Part shown: in pieces, positions 43,471 through 52,191 of the stretch
How positions within the stretch are numbered: position 1 is the stretch's first letter
Layout: the number at the start of each line of letters is the position of its first letter
NCBI GenBank assembly: GCA_963730365.1
Contig: CAVSRM010000015.1
Span: 124,001 to 188,000, forward strand
DNA length: 64,000 nt
Direction of reading: 5' to 3'
From: Fodinibacter sp963730365
GTDB lineage: Bacteria; Actinomycetota; Actinomycetes; Actinomycetales; Dermatophilaceae
Made by a program: the position numbers and the translations under genes
Notes under the pieces: generated by a model
The model's input: only the letters and a program-made list of their open reading frames with translations
Database searches by the model: none
Told to the model about the DNA's origin: nothing

Positions 43471-43476
43471 TAACCT
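43471..43476 (+). promoter_or_regulatory. -10 hexamer TAACCT, leaderless start for the SRPBCC gene
   Basis: It lies 7 nt before ATG 43484. Confidence 0.55.
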
Positions 43477-43483
43477 CCCTGCC

Positions 43484-43927
43484 ATGGCCGACCGCACCCA
43501 GTCCACGATGGAGATCACCGCCTCGCCGGGGGACATCCTCGACGTCATCGCCGACTTCGAGCGCTACCCCGAGTGGGCCGAGCAGGTCAAGAAGTGCACC
43601 GTGCTCAGCAGCGACGGCGACGGGTGGGCCGACCACGTGGAGTTCGTCCTGGACGCCGGGGCGATCCGCGATGACTACGTCCTGGAGTACGAGTGGGACG
43701 TCGCCGACGACGGCAGCGGGGTGGTGTCGTGGCGGCTCGTGCGCGCCCACCTGCTCAAGGGCCTCACCGGCAGCTACACCCTCGCACCGAGCGGCGCCGG
43801 GACCCTGGTCACCTACGACCTCGAGGTCGACCTCACCATGCCGATGATCGGGATGCTCAAGCGCAAGGCCGAGAAGCACATCATCAACACCGCGCTCTCC
43901 GAGCTCAAGAAGCGCGTCGAGGGCTGA
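43484..43927 (+). CDS. SRPBCC (START/Bet v 1-like) protein
   Basis: A 147-residue ligand-binding fold of the polyketide-cyclase/dehydrase type: MEITASPGDILDVIADFERYPEW, then SYTLAPSGAGTLVTYDLEV and a C-terminal amphipathic helix. Such proteins bind lipids or other hydrophobic molecules. Its position between FadD15 and ArsA genes is the Rv2185c arrangement (recalled), suggesting a conserved lipid-linked role. It has a leaderless start. Confidence 0.9.
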   Translation: MADRTQSTMEITASPGDILDVIADFERYPEWAEQVKKCTVLSSDGDGWADHVEFVLDAGAIRDDYVLEYEWDVADDGSGVVSWRLVRAHLLKGLTGSYTLAPSGAGTLVTYDLEVDLTMPMIGMLKRKAEKHIINTALSELKKRVEG

Positions 43928-43934
43928 GCGGCTC

Positions 43935-45161
43935 ATGCCACGGATCGTCCTCGTCACGGGCAAGGGCGGAGTCGGCAAGACCACCACCGCCGCCGCCACG
44001 GCGGTTCGGGCCGCACGCTCGGGCCTGCGGACCCTCGTGATGTCCACCGACGCCGCCCACAGCCTGGGGGACGCTCTCGACGTCGACCTGCGAGAGGCAC
44101 GCACCTGGCAGGACACCCATGAGGTGGAGCCGGGACTGCACGCCCTCGCCGTGGGTGCCCACACCTCGGTGGCGGCGGACTGGCAGGTCGTGCGGGACTA
44201 CCTGCTGCGCGTCCTGGACGCGATGGGCGTCGATGCCGTCGTGGCCGACGAGCTGACCTCCCTCCCGGGTGCCGAGGAGGTCACCGCACTGGCAGTGCTG
44301 GCCCACCAGGCGGAGCAGGACCGCTGGGACCTCGTCGTCGTCGACTGCGCCCCCACGGCCGAGACCCTTCGGCTGCTCGCCCTTCCGGAGGTGCTCGGGT
44401 GGCACCTCGACCGCCTGCTCCCGGCCCAGCGCAAGCTCCTCACGGTGCTCCGGCCGGCTGCCTCCGCGGCCACCGGCGTCCCCGCTCCCGGCCCCGAGGT
44501 GGTGCTCGTGCTGCGGGCCTGGCGCGACCTCATGGTCGAGATCCGCTCGCTGCTCACCTCGCCGCGCGCCAGCGTGCGGATCGTCCTCACTCCCGAACGC
44601 GTCGTGATCGCCGAGAGCCGGCGGGTGCTCACCTCGCTCTCCCTCCACGGGTACGCCGTGGATGCCGTGGTCGTCAACCGGCTGATCCCACCGGTGAGCG
44701 AGGGCGACAGCGACGGGTGGCGCTCCGCCTGGGCTGCCGCGCAGGAGAGCGGCGTCGCCATGGTCCAGGAGTCCTTCCACGGCATCCCGCTCATGAGGGT
44801 TCCCTACCTCGCCGGCGAACCCATCGGCCCTGACGCGCTGGCCGACCTCGCGGAGGCCACGCTCGCCGCGCCCGGGGCGGTGCCGGCAGACCTCGTGTCC
44901 GACGTCGACGTGCCTCGTATGGACGTCGCCGCCGAGGGCGAGCGCTTCGTGCTGACCCTGCCTCTCCCGCTCGTGTCGGCCGGAGAGGTGGCCGTGTCCC
45001 GACGGGAGGACGACCTCGTGCTCGAGGTGGGCGGACAACGGCGGGTCGTCACCCTGCCCTCGGTCCTGCGCCGGTGCACCGTCGTCGATGCGGCGGTCGG
45101 GCGGGGCGAGCTGCGGGTGCGCTTCGAGCGCGACGAGGAGCTGTGGGCCAGTGGACGCTGA
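43935..45161 (+). CDS. ArsA/Get3-like P-loop ATPase
   Basis: A 408-residue deviant-Walker ATPase. It has VTGKGGVGKTTTAAA (residues 7-21), the switch motif MSTDAAHSLGDALD and DLVVVDCAPTAETLRL, and a C-terminal small domain like the ArsA/HSP20-type tail (EGERFVLTLPLP). No arsR, arsB or arsenite-binding cysteine cluster is present, so arsenic export is unlikely. It starts 7 nt after the SRPBCC stop and overlaps the next gene by 11 nt. Confidence 0.92.
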   Translation: MPRIVLVTGKGGVGKTTTAAATAVRAARSGLRTLVMSTDAAHSLGDALDVDLREARTWQDTHEVEPGLHALAVGAHTSVAADWQVVRDYLLRVLDAMGVDAVVADELTSLPGAEEVTALAVLAHQAEQDRWDLVVVDCAPTAETLRLLALPEVLGWHLDRLLPAQRKLLTVLRPAASAATGVPAPGPEVVLVLRAWRDLMVEIRSLLTSPRASVRIVLTPERVVIAESRRVLTSLSLHGYAVDAVVVNRLIPPVSEGDSDGWRSAWAAAQESGVAMVQESFHGIPLMRVPYLAGEPIGPDALADLAEATLAAPGAVPADLVSDVDVPRMDVAAEGERFVLTLPLPLVSAGEVAVSRREDDLVLEVGGQRRVVTLPSVLRRCTVVDAAVGRGELRVRFERDEELWASGR

Positions 45162-45624
45162 CCAGTGGGACGAGCAGGTGGGCTCCGTCGCCGACGAGGC
45201 AGCCCGGCTGTTGGAGAGCCTGCGCCGCGCGGCGCGCGAGGCGGTGCCACCCGAGGGCGCTGCACCCGCCGGGGCCGAGCGGGAGCCGCACGGGCGTGCG
45301 CAGCCGGACGAGGCGAGCGCCGGCGCCACGCCGGGGGTCGAGCACGACCCGTTCTGCCAGTGGTGTCCGCTGTGCCGGTCCGCGGCGGTGGTGCGGTCCC
45401 TGAGTCCGGAGACGCTGGCTCGGTTGGCCGACCTGGCCGCGGTCGCGGCCAGCGTCCTGGCGGACCTCGCTGCCGGTCGCGAGCACCCGGCTCAGCAGGA
45501 CCACCCCGACCGGGGCGACGGGTCCGGCCGGCCGCCGCCGCGCAACAGGCCTGCCTCCCCGCCGGCAGCACGACCGGTCCCGGTCGTCGACATCGAGGTG
45601 TCCGAGGAGGCCCCACATGGCTGA
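45151..45624 (+). CDS. CxxC-motif helical protein, unknown function
   Basis: A 157-residue protein: an acidic helical N-terminus (DADQWDEQVGSVADEAARLLESL), HDPFCQWCPLCRSAAVV with three cysteines, a second helical stretch and a Pro-rich tail. It may belong to a DUF5304-like actinobacterial family; that is a guess from the WCPLC motif. GTG 45151 lies inside the end of the arsA-like gene, and the gene overlaps the ROK gene by 8 nt, so all three are tightly coupled. Confidence 0.75.
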   Translation: MDADQWDEQVGSVADEAARLLESLRRAAREAVPPEGAAPAGAEREPHGRAQPDEASAGATPGVEHDPFCQWCPLCRSAAVVRSLSPETLARLADLAAVAASVLADLAAGREHPAQQDHPDRGDGSGRPPPRNRPASPPAARPVPVVDIEVSEEAPHG

Positions 45625-46591
45625 ACCCGCGCTGTCCATCGGCATCGACATCGGTGGGACGAAGGTGGCAGGTGGTGTCGTCGACCAGTCCGGTCACGTC
45701 CTGCTGCGGACCCGGCGGGACACCCCGGACCGGTCCAGGAGCCCTCGAGTCGTCGAGGACCTCATCGTCTCGGTGATCGAGGAGCTCCGGGAGGCCGTCC
45801 CCGACGTCGGTGCGGTGGGCATCGGGGCCGCCGGCTTCGTGGCCGCCGACCACGCCACGGTCGTCTTCGCCCCGCACCTGTCCTGGCGCAACGAACCGCT
45901 GCGGGACGCCCTCGGTCGACGGGTCGACCTCCCCGTGTTCATCGACAACGACGCCCACGCGGCGGTGTGGGCCGAGTACCGCTACGGGGCCGGTCGTGGC
46001 GAGACCCACCTCATGCTCGTCAACCTCGGCACGGGCATAGGCGGTGGCATCGTCATCAACGGCAACGTCATCCGGGGGAGGTTCGGCATCGCGGGGGAGT
46101 TCGGACACATGAGGGTGGTCCCGGACGGCAGCCGGTGCGAGTGCGGCAACCGCGGCTGCTGGGAGCAGTACGCCTCGGGCAACGCCCTGGTCCGTGAGGC
46201 ACGGACCCTCATGATGAACGGCAGCCCCGTGGTGTCGGACCTGTTCGACCGCGTCCAGGGCCGACCCGAGGACCTCACCGGCCCCCTCATCACGCAGGCT
46301 GCACGGGAGGGGGACCCCCTCGCGGTCGAGCTGATCGGGGAGATCGGCCGCTGGCTCGGCACCGGCATGGCCGACCTCGCCGCGGCCTTCGACCCCGGCA
46401 CGTTCGTCGTCGGCGGCGGGGTCAGCGCGGCCGGTGACCTGCTCCTCGACCCGGCGCGCGAGGCGTTCAGGCGCCAGCTCACCGGGCGCGGCTACCGGCC
46501 GGAGGCGCGCATCGTGGCCGCGGAGATGGGCAACGAGGCGGGCCTCGTCGGCGCCGCTGACCTCGCCCGTATCGACGCGTCGTCCGGTTGA
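45617..46591 (+). CDS. glkA: ROK family glucokinase
   Basis: A 324-residue sugar kinase. It has the N-terminal phosphate loop GIDIGGTKVAGGVVD, the catalytic FIDNDAHAAVWAEY, GTGIGGGIVING, and the ROK zinc motif CECGNRGCWEQY. It resembles the actinobacterial glucokinase GlkA used in glucose uptake and catabolite control. It overlaps the CxxC gene by 8 nt and the next gene by 4 nt (TTGA). Confidence 0.93.
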   Translation: MAEPALSIGIDIGGTKVAGGVVDQSGHVLLRTRRDTPDRSRSPRVVEDLIVSVIEELREAVPDVGAVGIGAAGFVAADHATVVFAPHLSWRNEPLRDALGRRVDLPVFIDNDAHAAVWAEYRYGAGRGETHLMLVNLGTGIGGGIVINGNVIRGRFGIAGEFGHMRVVPDGSRCECGNRGCWEQYASGNALVREARTLMMNGSPVVSDLFDRVQGRPEDLTGPLITQAAREGDPLAVELIGEIGRWLGTGMADLAAAFDPGTFVVGGGVSAAGDLLLDPAREAFRRQLTGRGYRPEARIVAAEMGNEAGLVGAADLARIDASSG

Positions 46592-47280
46592 CCGACCCCG
46601 TGCGGCGGCTGCGGGTCGCTTCGTACAACACCCGGGACTTCCTCGACGACCACGATCTCGCGGCTCGCGTCGTGCAGGCGATCGACCCCGACGTGCTCTG
46701 CCTCCAGGAGGTCCCCCGACGGCTCCTGTCCGGGGTGCGGGTGGCGCGCTTCGCGCGGGCCTGCTCGATGTCCTGGCCCGGTGGGCACCGCGGGAGCGGG
46801 GGCACGACCATCCTCGTCTCGGAGCGGGTCCGCGCCGAGCGGGTCCACCACCACCGGCTCCCGGTGCGGTGGCCGGACCGGACGAGGGGGTATGCCGTGG
46901 CCGAGCTCGCCACGCAGGACGAGCGTCGAGTGGTGGTCGTGTCGGTGCACCTCGGTCTCCGGCCCGAGGAGCGTCTCTCCCACGTCGAGCGGATCCTCGA
47001 GGGTGTGGTCCGGGACGGGAGGTGCCTCGTCGTCGCCGGCGACCTCAACGAGGACGAGAACGGGCCGGCGTTCGCGGCCCTGCTGGCGGGGGGTTCGCTG
47101 CGGCCGGTGTCACCCCGAGGGCCGACCTACCCGGCCCGCTCGCCTCGTCGTCGGCTCGACGTGGTGCTCGCCTCGCCAGACCTGCGGGTTCTTCCGCACC
47201 GCGAGGTGCTCGTGCCGGCAGCCGCGCTCGCCGCAGCGAGCGACCACCTGCCCACGTGGGTGGACCTCGCCGTCGGCTGA
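46588..47280 (+). CDS. Endonuclease/exonuclease/phosphatase-fold protein
   Basis: A 230-residue metal-dependent phosphoesterase. Motifs are VASYNTRDFLDD, VLCLQEVPRRLL (the catalytic glutamate), VVVVSVHLGL, VVAGDLNEDENGP and AASDHLPTWVDLA. The substrate may be nucleic acid, lipid or nucleotide. The start is TTG 46588, overlapping the glucokinase stop; no other start gives a complete fold. It is convergent with the next gene. Confidence 0.88.
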   Translation: MTDPVRRLRVASYNTRDFLDDHDLAARVVQAIDPDVLCLQEVPRRLLSGVRVARFARACSMSWPGGHRGSGGTTILVSERVRAERVHHHRLPVRWPDRTRGYAVAELATQDERRVVVVSVHLGLRPEERLSHVERILEGVVRDGRCLVVAGDLNEDENGPAFAALLAGGSLRPVSPRGPTYPARSPRRRLDVVLASPDLRVLPHREVLVPAAALAAASDHLPTWVDLAVG

Positions 47281-47296
47281 GCCGCCGTCGGTGGGG

Positions 47297-47935
47297 TCAG
47301 AGCCGTGCTCCGTCATCGCCGCTCGTCGGGTCCCGGTGCCGGGGTTGGCGCAGCACGAGGAGGGTGAACCCGAGCACGGAGACGACGACCGCGGCGATGA
47401 ACCACCTCGTGCTGTGGAACGGACGGGCCATGGCGACGTACAGGAGCATGAGCGGCCCGGCGACGAGCCCGAGGACCGCACCCCAGAAGTGCAGGTCCTC
47501 CTGGGGCGGCAGCCGCACGTCCGGTGGCTCGAAGTGCTCGTCGTCGGACGTCTCGGGCTCGGCGTCGGCCCCGGGGCGGGTCGTCGCGTCCCCCGTGGGG
47601 GTGGGCACCGGGGCTCGCCAGGCTGTGGGCGGCAGCACGGCATCCATCGGGGAGGGGTTGACCCACGACGGACGGGTCGGCTTCTCCTGGGGCGCAGCGG
47701 ACGGGTCAGTTCCTTCGGGAGGCGCAGACGCGTCGGGAGTGGTCGGCTCGTCGGGCTCGGCGGTGGACTCGGCCTCGGCGGTGGGGTCGGACCGGTGGGG
47801 TTCCTCGGGCCGCGGGTCGGCGGCGTCCGTCAGGGGGTCCTGGGCCGAGGGCAGGGGCGAGTCCCAGCGGGAGATGATCGAGGCGAAGAGCTCGTCGACA
47901 TCCCGCTCGTCCATGCCACCGGCACGATCGGTCAC
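47297..47935 (-). CDS. Pro/Glu-rich protein with two C-terminal membrane helices
   Basis: A 212-residue protein. About 140 residues of acidic, Pro-rich disordered sequence (DERDVDELFASIISRWDSP at the start) precede two helices (FWGAVLGLVAGPLMLLYVA and WFIAAVVVSVLGFTLLVL) and a short basic tail. Family is unknown to me. GTG 47935 is chosen because AAGGAG lies 6 nt upstream. It is divergent from the acyltransferase. Confidence 0.78.
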   Translation of the reverse strand: MTDRAGGMDERDVDELFASIISRWDSPLPSAQDPLTDAADPRPEEPHRSDPTAEAESTAEPDEPTTPDASAPPEGTDPSAAPQEKPTRPSWVNPSPMDAVLPPTAWRAPVPTPTGDATTRPGADAEPETSDDEHFEPPDVRLPPQEDLHFWGAVLGLVAGPLMLLYVAMARPFHSTRWFIAAVVVSVLGFTLLVLRQPRHRDPTSGDDGARL

Positions 47936-48015
47936 GAGGTGCTCCTTCGGAGGGGGCCTTGCCAGGATGATCTTCGCACGCGCGCCGACCGGGACGAGCG
48001 TGCGACCCTGTGCAC

Positions 48016-48021
48016 TAGAGT
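48016..48021 (+). promoter_or_regulatory. -10 hexamer TAGAGT upstream of the acyltransferase
   Basis: Transcription would start near 48028, leaving a short leader with GGAAGGG before GTG 48051. Confidence 0.4.
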
Positions 48022-48050
48022 CGGCGCACACGCTCTGGAAGGGTGGTCGG

Positions 48051-48857
48051 GTGTTCTACTGGTTCTTGAAGACGGTGGTCCTGGGGCCGATCCTGCGACT
48101 GCTGTTCCGGCCGTGGGTCGAGGGATCGGAGCACATCCCGGAGGAGGGGGCCGCGATCTTCGCGAGCAACCACCTGTCCTTCTCGGACTCGATCTTCCTG
48201 CCCCTCGTCGTGCCGCGGCGGATGACGTTCCTCGCCAAGGCGGACTACTTCACCGGGGTGGGGCTGAAGGGCCGGATGACGGCCGCGTTCTTCAAGGGGG
48301 TCGGTCAGCTCCCCGTCGACCGTTCCGGCGGGCGCGCCAGCGAGGCAGCCCTGCGCTCGGGCATGAAGGTCCTCGGGAGGGGAGAGTTCCTGGGCCTGTA
48401 CCCCGAGGGCACCCGCAGTCCGGACGGACGCCTGTACAAGGGCAAGACCGGGGTCGCGAGGATGGCGCTCGAGGCAGGCGTTCCCGTCATCCCCGTCGCA
48501 ATGGTCGACACCGACAAGGCCCAGCCGACGGGAACGAAGATCCCCAAGCTCATCCGGGTCGGTGTGCGCATCGGTGAGCCGCTGGACTTCGGCCGGTACG
48601 AGGGCATGTCCGGCGACCGCTTCGTGCTCCGCTCTGTGACTGACGAGCTGATGTACGCCCTCATGGAGCTCTCCGGCCAGGAGTACGTCGACATGTACGC
48701 CGCGGCGATGAAGGAGCGCATCGCGCGCGACAAGAAGAACAAGGCCAAGGAGGTCGCAGAGGCGGCCCGACCCGGTCGAGCCGTGTCCGAGCTGGAGGAA
48801 GCCCTCGACGCCGAGGGGCTCGAGGACGACGACGGTCCCCGGCGGCGCGCGAGCTGA
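48051..48857 (+). CDS. 1-acylglycerol-3-phosphate acyltransferase (PlsC-like)
   Basis: A 268-residue membrane-associated acyltransferase. An N-terminal hydrophobic helix (LKTVVLGPILRLLF) precedes SNHLSFSDSIF (the HX4D catalytic pair), GQLPVDRSGG and LYPEGTRSPDG (the phosphate-binding motif), with VPVIPVAMVDT. It acylates lysophosphatidate or a related acceptor. A lysine-rich acidic tail follows. GTG 48051 is chosen as the start of the conserved protein; the longer frame is a shadow. It is 11 nt upstream of the histidine kinase gene. Confidence 0.93.
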   Translation: MFYWFLKTVVLGPILRLLFRPWVEGSEHIPEEGAAIFASNHLSFSDSIFLPLVVPRRMTFLAKADYFTGVGLKGRMTAAFFKGVGQLPVDRSGGRASEAALRSGMKVLGRGEFLGLYPEGTRSPDGRLYKGKTGVARMALEAGVPVIPVAMVDTDKAQPTGTKIPKLIRVGVRIGEPLDFGRYEGMSGDRFVLRSVTDELMYALMELSGQEYVDMYAAAMKERIARDKKNKAKEVAEAARPGRAVSELEEALDAEGLEDDDGPRRRAS

Positions 48858-48868
48858 TCGGTCCCGTC

Positions 48869-50047
48869 ATGGGAGTGCTGGGGCCGCGCTCGCCCCGAAC
48901 CGGCAGGCGCGAGCCGGTCGTGGTGGAGTCCTTCCACCGCGGCCTCGACGTCTTCCGGCCGTTGGCGGTCGTCTACGCCGCCTGGCTCGCCTGGGACCGG
49001 CACGAGACGATGGTGCGGCCCTGGGTGGCAGCAGTCGTCCTTGGGGTGATGGCTGCCTGGTCGATCGGGTTGCTGGCCTATCGCCGGCGCACCGTGCGGA
49101 TCATCGTCATCGAGGTCTCGATCTCGGTGCTCGGGATCCTCGCGACGATGCTCGCCGAGTCGCCCGAGGCGATCGCGGCCGGACAGTTCACCATCCCCAC
49201 GATCTGGGTGGCGGGGTCGGTCGCGGGGGGCGCCGTGGTCGCGGGTGCCCGCGGCGGGTTGCTCGCCGCGGCGGTCATCGCCCTCGCCGACCTCGTGGAG
49301 GTCGGGCAGCCCACCCAGTCGACGATCCACAACATCGTGCTGCTCGTGCTGCTCGGGGGCCTCGTCGGCCTGGCGGTGGACCTGGCGCGCACGGGGTTGG
49401 AGCGCGAGGAGCAGGTGCTCCTCGAGCAGGAGCGGCTCCGCGAGCGGGAGCGGATCGCCCGTGTGGTCCACGACGGGGTCCTGCAGTCGCTGGCCTACAT
49501 CCACCGCCGTGGCGCCGAGCTCGGGGGAGAGGCTGCGGAGCTGGCGGTGCTCGCGGCGGAACAGGAGCGCTCGCTGCGGCGGTTCGTCTCCGGCACGGGG
49601 GCTCCGGACCTCCCGGCGACCCCACCGGACCTGCGCGCCGAGGACGAGGTCGACCTGCGCCACCTGCTCACCGCCCGGGAGCGCCCGGGCGTCACCGTGG
49701 TGGTGCCGGCCGACGCCGTACCACTGGAGCGAGCCGTGGCGACCGAGGTCGACGCCGCGGTGGCGGCGGCGCTGGACAACGTCGACCGACACGCCGGCAG
49801 GGACGCCCGGGCGTGGGTCCTGCTCGAGGGCGACCCCTCGGGCATCGAGCTCACGATCCGCGACGACGGCCTCGGGGCCGACGTCTCCGACCTGCTGGGC
49901 GCCGCCGACTCCGGACGGCTCGGCGTCAGCTCCTCGATCCGTGGTCGGGTCGAGGACCTGGGCGGCACGGCGACCTGGACCACCCGACCCGGAGGCGGCT
50001 GCGTCGTGCGGATCGCCATCCCCCGACCCCCCGCGGAGCGCCGATGA
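48869..50047 (+). CDS. MacS-like sensor histidine kinase
   Basis: A 392-residue membrane sensor with about four to five N-terminal helices, a coiled linker (LEREEQVLLEQERLRERE) and the HisKA_3-type phosphorylation motif RIARVVHDGVLQSLAYI. The ATPase end is shortened but shows ALDNVDRHA, IRDDGLG and GGGCVVRIAI. It pairs with the LuxR-type regulator whose ATG overlaps its stop (ATGA). The signal sensed is unknown. Confidence 0.92.
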   Translation: MGVLGPRSPRTGRREPVVVESFHRGLDVFRPLAVVYAAWLAWDRHETMVRPWVAAVVLGVMAAWSIGLLAYRRRTVRIIVIEVSISVLGILATMLAESPEAIAAGQFTIPTIWVAGSVAGGAVVAGARGGLLAAAVIALADLVEVGQPTQSTIHNIVLLVLLGGLVGLAVDLARTGLEREEQVLLEQERLRERERIARVVHDGVLQSLAYIHRRGAELGGEAAELAVLAAEQERSLRRFVSGTGAPDLPATPPDLRAEDEVDLRHLLTARERPGVTVVVPADAVPLERAVATEVDAAVAAALDNVDRHAGRDARAWVLLEGDPSGIELTIRDDGLGADVSDLLGAADSGRLGVSSSIRGRVEDLGGTATWTTRPGGGCVVRIAIPRPPAERR

Positions 50048-50778
50048 CCGGGCAGCAGCCCACGAGACGCGACGGGCGGTCGGCTGACCGACCCGTCACG
50101 GTGCTCGTCGCCGACGACCACCCGCTCTGGCTGTCGGCACTCGAACGAGACCTCGTCGCGCACGGACTCCAGGTCGTGGCAACGGCGAGTGACGGCCCCG
50201 CAACGGTCCGCCGGGCCCGTGCCACCCGCCCGGACGTCCTGGTGCTCGACCTCAACCTCCCCGGGATGCGCGGCGACGAGGTCTGCCGGGCGCTCGGGGA
50301 CGTGCCCACCAGAGCGCTGATCCTCAGCGCCAGCGGCGAGCAGCGCGACGTGCTCGCGGCGATCAAGGCGGGGGCGACGGGCTACCTCGTGAAGTCGGCC
50401 TCGGCGGCGGAGATCGTCGATGCCGTACGGGCCACGGCCCGCGGTGAAGCCGTCTTCACGCCGGGGCTCGCGGGCTTGGTCCTCGGCGAGTTCCGGCGGA
50501 TGGCCAGTGACCCCGCGGAGCCCTCGGAACCTGCGCAGGAGGCGGCGTCGCGGCCGATCCCCGAGCTCACCGAGCGCGAGACGGAGGTGCTCCGGCTCGT
50601 GGCGACCGGGATGTCGTACAAGGAGATCGCCAAGGAGCTGCACCTCTCGCACCGCACCGTGCAGAACCACGTCCAGAACACCCTCGGCAAGCTGCACCTG
50701 CACAACCGCGTCGAACTCGTCAGGTTCGCCCTCTCCCACGGGCTCGAGGACGACCCGGTGAGCGGTTCGGCGGGCTGA
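50044..50778 (+). CDS. LuxR/NarL-family response regulator
   Basis: A 244-residue regulator. The receiver has VLVADDHPLW, phospho-acceptor VLVLDLNLPGMRGDE and GYLVKSASAAEI. The C-terminal GerE helix-turn-helix is LTERETEVLRLVATGMSYKEIAKEL...HRTVQNHV. It is coupled to the sensor kinase by a 4-nt overlap and lies just upstream of the leaderless DAHP synthase gene. Target genes cannot be told from sequence. Confidence 0.94.
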   Translation: MTGQQPTRRDGRSADRPVTVLVADDHPLWLSALERDLVAHGLQVVATASDGPATVRRARATRPDVLVLDLNLPGMRGDEVCRALGDVPTRALILSASGEQRDVLAAIKAGATGYLVKSASAAEIVDAVRATARGEAVFTPGLAGLVLGEFRRMASDPAEPSEPAQEAASRPIPELTERETEVLRLVATGMSYKEIAKELHLSHRTVQNHVQNTLGKLHLHNRVELVRFALSHGLEDDPVSGSAG

Positions 50779-50818
50779 CCGGCATACGGGCCCGTCGGCG
50801 AACGGGTCGGGCGGCACC

Positions 50819-50824
50819 TATCCT
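50819..50824 (+). promoter_or_regulatory. -10 hexamer TATCCT, leaderless start for aroG
   Basis: It lies 6 nt before GTG 50831. Confidence 0.6.
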
Positions 50825-50830
50825 TGGCCC

Positions 50831-52183
50831 GTGAGCACGCCGACCGACACCGACCCCCTCCAGCGGCTCGCCGCGGGCGCTGACCTGCCTGCGGCCCAGC
50901 AGCCGGTCTGGCCCGACCGCGCGGCGCTCGACGACGCGGTGGCGACCCTGGCGAGCTATCCACCCCTCGTGTTCGCGGGGGAGTGCGACGTGCTCAAGGA
51001 CCGGATGGCCTCGGTGGCCCGGGGCGAGGCGTTCGTCCTGCAGGGCGGGGACTGCGCCGAGACCTTCGCGGCCGCCACGGCCGACAACATCCGGGACCGG
51101 GTCAAGACGATCCTGCAGATGGCCGCCGTCCTCACCTACGGCGCATCCGTTCCCGTCGTGAAGGTCGGCCGGATGGCGGGGCAGTACGCCAAGCCACGCA
51201 GCAGCGGCACCGAGACCCGTGACGGCGTGACGCTCCCGGCCTTCCGCGGAGACATCGTCAACGACTTCGAGTTCACGCTCGACGCACGCACCCCGGACCC
51301 CCAGCGGCTGGTCCGCGCCTACCACGCGAGCAGCGCCACGCTCAACCTCGTGCGCGCCTTCACCACGGGCGGCTTCGCCGACCTGCGACACGTCCACGAC
51401 TGGAACAAGGGCTTCGTCGCGAACGCCGCGAACGTCCGCTACGAGCGGCTCGCCAAGGACATCGACAAGGCGATGAAGTTCATGAATGCCTGTGGCGCCG
51501 ACTTCGAGGCGATGCGCAGCACCGAGTTCTTCTCGGCACACGAGGCCCTCGTGCTCGACTACGAACGGCCGATGACCCGGGTCGACTCGCGCACCGGTGA
51601 GCTCTACGACACCTCGGGCCACTTCGTCTGGGTGGGCGAGCGCACCCGCGACCTCGACGGAGCACACATCGACTTCGTGTCGACCGTGCGCAACCCGGTG
51701 GGAGTCAAGGTCTCGGCGAGCGCCGACACCGACGACCTGCTGCGCATCATCGACCGGGTCGACCCCGACCGGGAGCCGGGACGCCTCACCTTCATCACGC
51801 GGATGGGGGCGGGACGCGTGCGCGAGGCACTGCCCCACATCGTGGAGAAGGTCACCGCGTCCGGGGCCACGGTCTCGTGGGTGTGCGACCCCATGCACGG
51901 CAACACCTATGAGTCCGCCTCGGGCTACAAGACCCGCGACTTCGAGGACGTCGTCGAGGAGGTGCGCGGCTTCTTCGAGGTCCACCAGGGGCTCGGCACG
52001 GTGCCGGGAGGCATCCACGTCGAGCTGACCGGCAACGACGTCACCGAGTGCATCGGAGGCTCGGAGAAGATCCTCGACGCCGACCTCAGCCAGCGCTACG
52101 AGTCGGTGTGCGACCCCCGGCTGAACCACCAGCAGAGCCTCGAGCTGGCGTTCCTCGTGGCCGAGATGCTCAACCAGGACTGA
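50831..52183 (+). CDS. aroG: Class II (plant-like) DAHP synthase
   Basis: A 450-residue first enzyme of the shikimate pathway, condensing PEP and erythrose 4-phosphate. Class II motifs: LQGGDCAETFA, VVKVGRMAGQYAKPRS, FFSAHEALVLDYE, WVGERTRDLDGAHI, KVSASADTDDLL, ITRMGAGRVRE and CDPMHGNTY with metal ligands. A regulatory chorismate mutase is not adjacent. The gene has its own leaderless promoter. Confidence 0.96.
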   Translation: MSTPTDTDPLQRLAAGADLPAAQQPVWPDRAALDDAVATLASYPPLVFAGECDVLKDRMASVARGEAFVLQGGDCAETFAAATADNIRDRVKTILQMAAVLTYGASVPVVKVGRMAGQYAKPRSSGTETRDGVTLPAFRGDIVNDFEFTLDARTPDPQRLVRAYHASSATLNLVRAFTTGGFADLRHVHDWNKGFVANAANVRYERLAKDIDKAMKFMNACGADFEAMRSTEFFSAHEALVLDYERPMTRVDSRTGELYDTSGHFVWVGERTRDLDGAHIDFVSTVRNPVGVKVSASADTDDLLRIIDRVDPDREPGRLTFITRMGAGRVREALPHIVEKVTASGATVSWVCDPMHGNTYESASGYKTRDFEDVVEEVRGFFEVHQGLGTVPGGIHVELTGNDVTECIGGSEKILDADLSQRYESVCDPRLNHQQSLELAFLVAEMLNQD

Positions 52184-52191
52184 AGACCGGC

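Noticed and set aside
43935..45161. Arsenite efflux ATPase
   Set aside because: There is no arsB, arsR or arsD and no arsenite-binding cysteine cluster; the context is a lipid/sugar housekeeping block.
46434..48050. Long extension of the acyltransferase frame
   Set aside because: It crosses the glucokinase, the EEP gene and the antisense membrane protein. The true start GTG 48051 has a GGAAGGG site and a conserved N-terminus.
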